This document shows, piece by piece, positions 46,107 through 54,451 of a DNA stretch of 54,451 nt. Each line of letters begins with the position of its first letter. The first letter of the stretch is position 1. Below the pieces are notes generated by a model. It was not told where the DNA came from. It was given only the letters and a program-made list of their open reading frames with translations, and made no database searches. The position numbers were made by a program, and so were the translations under genes. Where the stretch lies: contig NW_003155736.1 in the NCBI RefSeq assembly GCF_000003605.2, forward strand, positions 360,295 through 414,745, given 5' to 3'. This stretch comes from Saccoglossus kowalevskii. Taxonomy: Eukaryota; Hemichordata; Enteropneusta; Harrimaniidae.

Positions 46107-46219
46107 AGCGGGGGAGTCGTCACCTGCGCATGCGTCAGATGGCCATAGTGTGTCATTGTTTACAAACAAGCATCTACCCATGAGCCTTTGTGTTTTTAGT
46201 TATCATTGATTGTGACGCT
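46107..46219. mobile_element. MITE family A, copy 4, internally deleted
   Basis: AGCGGGGGAGTCGTCACCTG at the left is intact with TTAA before it (46103-46106). The right part lacks the CGCGTGCGCAGG block and ends GTGACGCT next to TTAA (46220-46223). About 40 bp shorter than copy 2. Confidence 0.75.
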
Positions 46220-46804
46220 TTAAGATGCATTATGTTTGTGTGACGTTTGAATGGGATTGATCCAGGCATGTCTGAGATACGGGTGAGAAGGCACAGACGC
46301 GCACACACACGTGCATGGATGCACAGATGTCAATACACCAGTCTCTGTTTTCAGAATTAGTCTGATGGAGATTAATTAAAGTAGAATGTTAGCAAACCTC
46401 TTGCAATCAAGTCACATGACTTCTTTGTGAAAGATTTCACCTAGGGAAGAAGATTGAGAACAAACAAGGAAGACATAACACTTGGTGGCGCTGTTGTTCT
46501 CTAATGAATGTAGAAAGGCTTTCAATTCAGAGAACTTCATATCAAAAAGTTCAGAAATAATTAAACAAAAACTAGAAATTATTGCGATACTCGTTTATAA
46601 TGGGAAAAAAGAAATCAAAAATGACATTAGCAAACCTGGGTTTACAAATCAGTTTTCCCAACTGCGAATATGTTCAGTTTGGTACATCTTTTGTTTTGGT
46701 CTGAAATGAAATCTACGGCACCAATTACAAATACTATTATAAGTCTATGTAAGTGAAATCTTGCATATTTGTTCTTTTACTTTTATATAATAATTAATAA
46801 AATG

Positions 46805-46810
46805 TTTATT
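46805..46810 (-). terminator. Candidate polyadenylation signal of the minus-strand gene
   Basis: TTTATT on the plus strand (AATAAA on the minus strand), about 310 bp past the stop codon at 47117, in AT-rich sequence. Confidence 0.45.
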
Positions 46811-47116
46811 ATGTTAAAATGGACTTAAAAATCAATTTCTATGCACAGAGTCGGAAAAAATCTCAGCAACCATAGCTTACAGTTCAGGCTGCAAAGGGGA
46901 CAATTCATTTCAGTGCTTTGTATCAGACTACTTATACCTATGCTTAATCAATATGTACCAGCCGTATTCATGTCATAATCTTTACATTCACCAAGTGCAC
47001 ACAAAGTAATGTGACGTCTGATTCTGTGCAGCGCCCTCTATGGAGGAATGCACTATTTTTCAGGCATTCCTATTTTTATGTGTATAAATTGCTCATAATA
47101 CTGTTCCACTTCTCAC

Positions 47117-47409
47117 TTATATTGCCCCATCATTTGATATTCCTAATTTTTGCTGAAGCACCTTTGCTCTTTGCCGGAATTCCTCTTCCATTTGCTGTAC
47201 TTTTTTCAGATCGTCTGACACTGTATCATTGTGAGCAAACTGATTGGTCGTTTCCACGGGAAAATAAAGGACAGATTTTTTCTTCTTCTCTTCATTCGTT
47301 CGGTTCCCTTTCCCCGACTTCGCACGGTTTGCTGTTGTTGTTGAGCTGACTTTAGCAGAGATGGGTCTTGTGGTTTCGTATTTCAGTGGTCTTTCCGATT
47401 TAGGCAACA
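47117..47409 (-). CDS. Minus gene exon G (terminal)
   Basis: Acceptor CTGTTATCAG above 47409, phase 1 in, stop TAA at 47117-47119. It begins LPKSERPLKYETTRPISAK, has a basic low-complexity part (RTNEEKKKK) and ends with a helical SDDLKKVQQMEEEFRQRAKV stretch and GISNDGAI. The open frame extends upstream to 47500 as a hydrophobic run (LSILISLYVLFLL), but that is intron sequence by the splice evidence. The 2.4-kb intron before it shows no gene. Confidence 0.85.
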
Positions 47410-50400
47410 CTGATAACAGAAACAAAACATACAAAGATATCAGAATACTAAGACTCGTCAGAATTGATTGCTGACAGACAGACATTATCAACAATTGCAT
47501 GCCACATTTTTAGGGTCTGAGAGTCGCATCTGTATATGCTGCAAATTACCGGTACTTGTAAACTCTGGAGTGGCAAGTTGTTTGGAGAGTTACATATGTC
47601 GCAATAGGGGATTACAATGAAACTGATACAATCTAGCTAGCACTGAACTAATTAATAAAAAAATGTTTAGCCATTTTCACTGGTGATGTGATGCACATAC
47701 ACAGTCCTGTGAGTCAAAACACTTGTTTACCCATAGCCCAATTTTGTGCAAAAAGGCAATTATTTGTTGATATAAGCATTACCAGACAAGTCGTGACAAT
47801 ACAATAGGACTATTTTAGTGATTATAACATGATTACCGTAGCTACAAATAGAGTTAAGAAGATGGTAGATTGGATGATGTACTCGGACAGATATATTCCA
47901 TTATGTCATCCAAAACACAATACAAACACAACAGTTATATTTTTGACTAAATTACAGTCTAATTCTCTTTGATGCTTGTGGTATGATAAGCAACACACCA
48001 TGTAAATTCAGTACTGACACCAGCATCAACAAAAATAGGTCATACTTTAATGGATAAACCCACACAAAGAAGGCATTTTTTTTAGCTTGTTGGTGCTTCT
48101 AATAGAGATATGCTTATACTGAGGTTAACATCGACTTAATGATCCTATCTAGCACTTACTTTATCATCCAATGATAAACATGCCAATGACACAACACAGT
48201 AAAATAATATACCAGCTAGCTATACCAACATGTCAAGGTTCTCCTCAGACCATTATAGAATACGACCCCCCCCCCCAACTATATAATCACAGATAACAAT
48301 AGGGCCTAATTATCATAACAATGAATACAATAAAGGTAATTAACATATTATAATACTATACATATTAGCCAAAAGACTGTTTTGGGAAAGGGGAGGGAGG
48401 CAACATTGTATGTATAGCACTATACAAAAGTACATCAAGGAGATGGCAATTATAAGGAGGAGGTCAAATAGACATGAGAGGTTAACTATCTCTACATCGA
48501 TGGCTTTGATTGGAAACATAGAAATGGATTGATGCAGGCAAATACATTGAAACTGTATTTCGGTTCCCATTGGTGATGATCACCACACCATACAGTTCAC
48601 ATTATTCATCTACATCAAATTAAAAAGTCTAAAATTGATTGCAGACTGTATACTTTTAAACGGCAAGGTTGGTAAATGCATTGTTCGCATACAATGTGCA
48701 AATGTTGTCAGAATTTCCTTTTCAACTTTGATTAGACCATATAACATTGCATATGGTCACATCGTGTAGATATGTTTGAGAAGACAATCTGAGTGGTAAA
48801 ATAAATTTCAGAATAGAAATCACAATATTTCCCTCACATCAATCTCAATGGGCAGGGGTCAGATGAATATTTAAAAAAAAAAAAACAGAACTAAAGTATT
48901 CATGCAGTGATAGATTATACCATGCACATAGAACATTTACTATGTTCACTGAAACAGATAAAGCATACCCTATGTATTACATTGCAAAATACTTAAGGTG
49001 ATCTTTAAAAAAAGAAGCGCTTACATTTGGCTTCATTCAGATTAAAGTTATACATGTAACTGCAGAGAGAAAAGGTGTGCTGCAAGGGACGTCCTTGATG
49101 TATGGAAGTAGAACATAAGCATTACAGAGTTATTAGACCAGATAAAAGCTATTTGTATAAACCACCTACACTACACTGTGTCATGATGGGTGGCACCATT
49201 GCAGTATAGGGGTGTACAGGATTACATATAGGAGTCAGTTATTGTGTATTCAGAGTGGAATAGATGCATTATTAGTGTAATTATACATAAAGCAAACATT
49301 TAAGTTCAATCAAGATATCTGAAAGCTTAGTGCTTTGTGGAGTAGTTGCGTGAAAACAAATAATAAAAAATCATCCCCCCTTGTCTTGTTCCATAGACAT
49401 TCAACTACCCCTGATTTTAAACTTTGATAAACATCATAATGTCAAGACATATAGGAACTATTTTTTCTTGAAATATCAACATATAATATTCAACACATTA
49501 AAGTGCATCCACATGAAGAGGAAATAACTGAAATGGTCAAAGTGCTAAAAACGGCTCTCCTGAATATAGTACTACAAATGATTAGGGGAGCTGTGCTATT
49601 TTATAGATTTAGAGGGATATAATTAGCTTTTCTGGTTCCTAATTTGTGGGAGTGATAAGAGAATAGTGATCACTAACTTCAAAAAGTAAGGTCTGATGAA
49701 ACTACGAACAGAACTAGAATTTATCAGAACGCTGGTGTACAATTATTTTGATGGTCACTGGTGATGAAACAGAAGAGAACTTAACAAACAATCAAAGATT
49801 AATCAAAGATTAAATTCTTACCTGCACTTTTAGGTCTGGCTCTCATGGAATCTGATTGCTGCTGTACTTTTGCACTAGCGGGTCTTTTTCCAACCTTTCT
49901 ATCTGGTATAATGTCACCTGTATCAAACAAACCAGGCTACAGACAGGAAATAAATTAAAAATTTAATTTAATTTTTATATGGTATGGTATATTACAGCAT
50001 ATGTAGGTATATAAGTACATTTATTTAATTATTTATTTAATTATTCATTCATTCATTCATTATATTAGCAGTTTATTTTTGATGACAAAAAAAACTGCAC
50101 ATCAGGACAAGATCACTCAAGAACTGAAAGGAGCTGCTATGGGATGTACATGAACAACAGTGATATCGAAAATTTTCTAATTGGGCAAACTGGATAATTA
50201 ATATGCATGGTTTTCAAACCTAAAGTAATCAGATCTGAGAGCAATATGGTATATAAAATGTTTTAAAGTTGCAATAACTTCTCTGTTACTATCATGTCAA
50301 ATTATGATGGAAGAAATAAACAATCATGAACAGAGTTAAAATAAAATAAAACAATTGTGCACCTGGACATATCGCTCTGAACTAACATGCCTAATTTTAT

Positions 50401-53400
50401 CATCAGAGTTTCCATTAGCAACCTGAAATAAATAAAAAAACAAATATCTAAATATTTATTATAATTTTAATATCACTGATAATCTGTCTCTATAATTATC
50501 CCACTTGTCTCAACGAAGTTTAGATTCAAATTAGGTATGTTACTTGTGAATTTCACCACCACCACTACCATCAACAATAAAGTAGTGATATATCTCTATA
50601 TATTTGTCTGCAATAATTTCTACGATGCACTAACCACTCTGTCAATTTCGTTATTCTCAAGCTGCCACTGCATGTATATTCAATTCAGGGTAGTATAATT
50701 GAAGTAAGACAAAGCTTAATTAAATGAGGAAATACATCTCCATACTAGCAGTGAGTCAACCTTTATTACATGCTTGATCCTTAAAATAGTGGTGTTCTCA
50801 CTGGACGAAATAAGTCGTTGCCTTTGTTTGAGAACGATGTTAAAATGCGTGTGTAAACAGAATACGCCATTGTGGCGTCGGCGTTTTTAATACCGTCGTA
50901 AAAGGGGTGGACCAGATCCCAAATGCCGTTGTCACACTGGCTCTTGCACAACACAATGTGCCATGTGAACACAATACGACGACCAAACGCCCTCTATCTC
51001 CGACTTATTTATGCTTATTTATTACACAAGATGGCGTCAGAGGTTACAGGTTGAATGTTGAACTGGTCAGATGAAGAAACCAGATTACATCTGAAAACCA
51101 TACCATTTTGGGATGAAAAACCTGAAATCTTAGGTGGAAGGCCAGCATTCAATTCTCAAACACCGATGTTTTTACTAAGTGGGAACGCGAGCAGACAATT
51201 CAGCAGATTATCTAATATTTGCACAACAAAAAAACAGTGTTAACACCAGCGTTTTTTAGATGTGTGAGAACGTAGCTAATATAACTTATTTTGACAATAG
51301 ACATGCCTTTGTCACTCGCGTAAGGGTGTGAGCAAATATGGTATATATATCACAAAGGATCCATATCAAACACAACATGGATGTGATGACAGACGATGAG
51401 AAGATTCATTACCTTGGACTGGTTTTGTGGATGTACAAAGAAATCTACTGTTTCTGCATCCATCTCAATGTTCTCGTTACTTGATTTTCCTGATGCGGGA
51501 CGGTATAAATGGTGGTGTACTGGGTTCCTCCTTTTTAAATGTTTGTCTTTTTCTCCTGTTTCCCGAAATTTCTGATCTCGCTGTAAATGAAAAACAAAAT
51601 ACACTGCTGCATGTATACATAAACTCTGTAGCATGAGTGGATGTGCCGAGGTGTTCCTTTACCCGATGGGTCAGGAATGCCACTAACCAGTCAGAATACT
51701 GTGTGATACTATCAACAGTGTTTTATATTTTTCAATGCATTGCGTACGTAAATTTCGTCATTATCTAAAAGTATCGATACAATCCGTTGGAATGATTTTG
51801 CTACATGATGTTTTTTAAGCACATGGCCCGTTGACGCCAGTTTTTCTGATTCATTTTATAACCTATTCATAGAAACTTTCTGTGCCATTCATACTTTTAG
51901 AACTATGGACATAATTTCTCTTTGGCTACAGATGTTGATCAAAACTCTTGAAAAGTTATGAAAGATACAGAAGTTTACGCAGGATTATTTTGTGAATGGT
52001 GACAAAAACTAACTTTGGCATCGAATGGTTAATAACTAGCGCTGTGACTCACCAGTCTTTGCTGAATAAATTCTCTATCAACATCACCTACAGATCTGGG
52101 TTTCATTGTAACTGGAATGCCTAACATACTTTTATGGTGTATCAATAACTCCTCTAAATAATCTATTCTTGTTGTGAGGTGTCTCTTGGCCTCTTCTTCT
52201 GCTTCTCTTTCTAACTGTTTATAGAACTTGTTAAGTAATCCTATAGTCAACATGGCCCAGTTGTTGATGGCACGAGGCTGCAAGAAGAGAAGAGGGTCTT
52301 GCTCAGTAAAATACCGTAGGTTGTAGGTAATGATGTACATGTAACCACTGGCAATAAATGCTATTGGGTAATAAAACAGTGTGCTGCAACAGCACATTCT
52401 CATTGGTCAATTGGTATTCCATGATTCCTAGCTATGTTATTCAGAACACATTGAAACAACATACTCTGCTCATCATAATTTATAAAACCTGCTTTGATAA
52501 TTGTGATGATGCACTCTGTAATGCAATCAATTTTTAATAGACTATTTTTGATTAACTTCTTGTTTCTGAGCACTGCCAAATCACATGACTCCCCATTAAC
52601 CTAGTGACCTCCATAGATATGGAACCTACAAACAACCATAGGAAGATTACACATCTTTCAGATACCTCTGACATAACATAAATGATAACAGAGTCAGGCA
52701 AATAAATAAATAACTAGTACAGTACACAGAATGAAATTCTCAGATTCATGTTCAATTACAAATAGAGCACAGCTAGTAGTGAAATAATAAGTACTTTCTC
52801 TCCTCTATTAGGGTTAGACTATGTTCAGTCTGCCTTTTCAGGAAAAAATCTAGTCACAATTGGCTTGCACACACTATAGTCAGATATGTCTACTTAGAGG
52901 TGCTGTACGTTTTTGTTTTTTTTACCAAAAACATATCACCATCTAAAATCTATGGCTAAATTGCAGCAATAATGTGTACAAACATGAATACGTACCTTTG
53001 GTTGTGTAATGAATGTAGTTGATGGTATCTCAGTATGGAATGTTTGTTTTGGTACGGTGTCTGGGGGTGCGACACCTGTTATAGGCAATGAACATAGTGT
53101 TATTATCATTATTATAGTTAGTATAATTATAATCTTACTCATAAAATAATGATGATAGTTGTCTGAGCATATCTAATAATTAGTAATCTGTTCATTGTTA
53201 TGTAACATTATTTAAATAATTATTATTAATTTCACGAAGCTACAAAAGTACAAAAGGTTGGTGTTCTACATTGATAAATCAATAAACCGAAAAAAGGAAG
53301 GAAAAACAAACACTTCTTTAGTTTATAAAGCTTTACCTACATGGTGAGTCATATGCTGGCTCACAGTTTTGAAAGAGTAACTGATCAAAACAAATTACTC

Positions 53401-54273
53401 AAAAAAAAAAAAAATTATACATTATTGTTATGCAACAGTAAATCACAACCCTGGCCCTCAATAGAGTCATGAACAGATAAAGTATAACAGCATCAAATAG
53501 CTGTGTGTGAAGAAAAAAGAGAACGCAAATGCATTTTAATGTCAAGGGAAAAGTGCACTCAGTCTTGTAATTATCTTTGCGAATATTTGTTAAATGCATT
53601 TTTTGAATGTACCATTAAAACCATTCAGGTGTTGCAAGCCAAGAAGAATTCAAGAGCTTTGATGGGAAATAATTACCATACACTCATTTGTGATATTTCA
53701 GAACACACATACATCAGAAAAGGCATCAAAAGACACAGAACACAGGATGCTTAAGGGGTTGCTATGCTACAGTGCACTGAGTAAACAATATGTTACCATG
53801 CAGCGACCAGGCAATTATCACAGTAATAATACACTATATTCTCAGTCACAATATTTTATATCGGAGTATTCAATTCTAATTTCACAGACCATGTCTGCTT
53901 AATATGGTTACTAATTAATTACTACAAAGTATAAGAACACAATTAACCCCTAGATTGCCTTAACTTACCAATAATGTTAGCAACATGAATGGCAGCGGCT
54001 TGATCTCCGAGCCATGCCCTAAAACATGATAAAAATAATAAATGACATGATATTAATAAATTACAGTTTAAAACACAGTGACTGGAATCAATATTAAACA
54101 AAATAAAATCAGTATGACTCCATATTTTTTTCAATATATTTATCAGGACGTGTAGCTAAAAAAAATCATGTTTATTTTATCCAAAATTATTAAAGATTAT
54201 AGAAAAAAACATAAAAATGTTCTACCAACAGTATGGTACTCACAGAATGCCACCTGTTTGCATAAACAGTTTA
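47117..54273 (-). CDS. Unrecognised charged, partly coiled-coil protein gene (5' partial)
   Basis: Whole span of a minus-strand gene, with exons listed separately. Seven exons join in consistent phase to about 330 residues ending TAA at 47117-47119; one more 5' exon is tentative, and the gene runs off the right edge. Features: an N-terminal AWLGDQAAAIHVANI segment, a helical block with a charged coiled-coil look (KFYKQLEREAEEEAKRH), a basic low-complexity middle with KRPASAK, RARPKSA and TRPISAK repeats, and a C-terminal helical block (KKVQQMEEEFRQRAKVLQQK). No catalytic motif or membrane segment is visible. RP-x-SAK-like repeats and coiled coils occur in some cytoskeletal and ciliary proteins, but that is only a resemblance. 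It is convergent with the receptor gene. Confidence 0.8.
48266..48276. repeat. Poly-C run (11 C)
   Basis: Homopolymer in an intron of the minus-strand gene; a likely sequencing-error hotspot. Confidence 0.9.
49822..49936 (-). CDS. Minus gene exon F: RP-x-SAK repeat region
   Basis: Acceptor CCTGTCTGTAG above 49936, donor GTAAGA below 49822, phase 0 in and 1 out. It encodes PGLFDTGDIIPDRK, then KRPASAKVQQQ and RARPKSA. A nearer AG at 49918 would break the frame with exon E, so the upstream acceptor with the better pyrimidine tract is preferred. Confidence 0.8.
50363..50422 (-). CDS. Minus gene exon E
   Basis: Acceptor TTATTTCAG above 50422, donor GTGCAC below 50363 (a weak match to consensus), phase 0 in and out, 20 codons: VANGNSDDKIRHVSSERYVQ. 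Short and polar; supported by phase agreement on both sides. Confidence 0.7.
51413..51580 (-). CDS. Minus gene exon D
   Basis: Acceptor CATTTACAG above 51580, donor GTAATG below 51413, phase 0 in and out, 56 codons. It starts RDQKFRETGEKDKHLKRRNP and ends ETVDFFVHPQNQSK: basic, then acidic. Confidence 0.85.
52053..52277 (-). CDS. Minus gene exon C: helical block
   Basis: Acceptor CTTCTTGCAG above 52277, donor GTGAGT below 52053, phase 0 in and out, 75 codons. It encodes NNWAMLTIGLLNKFYKQL, a charged EREAEEEAKRH stretch, then RIDYLEELLIHHKSML and DREFIQQRL. Heptad-like spacing of leucines suggests a coiled coil. This is the most conserved-looking part of the gene. Confidence 0.9.
52996..53075 (-). 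CDS. Minus gene exon B
   Basis: Acceptor CTATAACAG above 53075, donor GTACGT below 52996, phase 1 in and 0 out. Encodes GVAPPDTVPKQTFHTEIPS and a few more residues ending TQPK, a Pro/Thr-rich linker. Confidence 0.8.
53969..54018 (-). CDS. Minus gene exon A
   Basis: Acceptor TGTTTTAG just above 54018, donor GTAAGT below 53969, phase 2 in and 1 out. Encodes AWLGDQAAAIHVANII, a helix-like hydrophobic and small-residue segment. Confidence 0.8.
54244..54273 (-). CDS. Tentative most 5' exon in window (30 nt, or a 10-nt microexon)
   Basis: Donor GTGAGT at 54243-54238 on the minus strand, ending in phase 2 as the next exon requires. Reading back in frame gives KLFMQTGGIL, continuing into AWLGDQ. 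Acceptors are possible at 54274-54275 (TATAG, 30-nt exon) or 54254-54255 (AACAG, 10-nt exon). Confidence 0.4.
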
Positions 54274-54451
54274 CTATACAATACAGTCGAACATTGTATG
54301 AGGTATGTTAAAATGAGGGTCTAAAAACTCTGCGACGCGATTGTGCAACTCGTCGAATATTGCACTCTACGAAAGGTTGCAGAGTCACTTTGTGAAGAGG
54401 ACGATTCCCATTGGTTGGTTGGTTGAAAAGCGTAAATCCCAATGGTTGATC

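Larger units (their letters stand above)
43122..46804. other. Intergenic DNA between convergent genes
   Basis: No gene seen. It holds a MITE family B end (44068-44098), two MITE family A copies, short CA-rich runs (near 45030 and 46300) and degenerate TTTGCATGTTAATGAG repeats near 45450. The open frame at 46482-46709 has no support. Confidence 0.5.

Noticed and set aside
1-54451. CRISPR arrays, operons, bacterial promoters, viral or toxin genes
   Set aside because: No spaced direct-repeat arrays and no viral or prokaryotic gene signatures were seen; intron-containing genes show this is animal DNA.

Overview
The window is a piece of an animal genome, AT-rich, with short exons bounded by GT/AG introns, microsatellites, small terminal-inverted-repeat elements and three runs of N (assembly gaps). 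The domain repertoire (Reeler, CUB, C-type lectin, EGF, one membrane span) and compact multi-exon genes suggest an invertebrate, plausibly a marine deuterostome such as a hemichordate, echinoderm or amphioxus. The species cannot be fixed from sequence alone.

Layout. 1-13981 holds no gene I can support, only repeats and non-coding DNA; the missing 5' exons of the first gene probably lie here. 14049-39596 (+) is one large gene that I assembled by hand from 17 exons whose splice phases agree at every junction. It encodes a partial protein of about 1,896 residues: Reeler domain, CUB1, CUB2, CUB3, C-type lectin domain 1 (CTLD1), CUB4, CTLD2, CUB5, CUB6, CUB7, EGF, one transmembrane helix, and a cytoplasmic tail of about 516 residues with no recognised domain but many tyrosines in acidic contexts. 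This looks like a type I cell-surface receptor or adhesion molecule. I do not know a described protein with this domain order, and it is the main discovery candidate here. Residue numbers below count from the first residue of the assembled partial protein.

39597-46800 is the 3' untranslated region of that gene and an intergenic stretch. It contains an inverted, tandem array of 369-bp tRNA-like units around a 440-bp gap, flanked by a 15-bp direct repeat, plus two copies of a TTAA-targeted MITE.

47117-54273 (-) is the 3' part of a second gene, arranged tail-to-tail with the first. Seven well-phased exons and one tentative one encode about 330 residues. The protein is charged and partly coiled-coil-like, with repeated RP-x-SAK motifs; I do not recognise the family. 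Its 5' part lies beyond the right edge.

Mobile DNA is mostly non-autonomous: two related MITE families with TTAA at their ends and a shared GTCGTC block, two further inverted-repeat elements, and the tRNA-like array. I saw no intact transposase, reverse transcriptase or viral gene.
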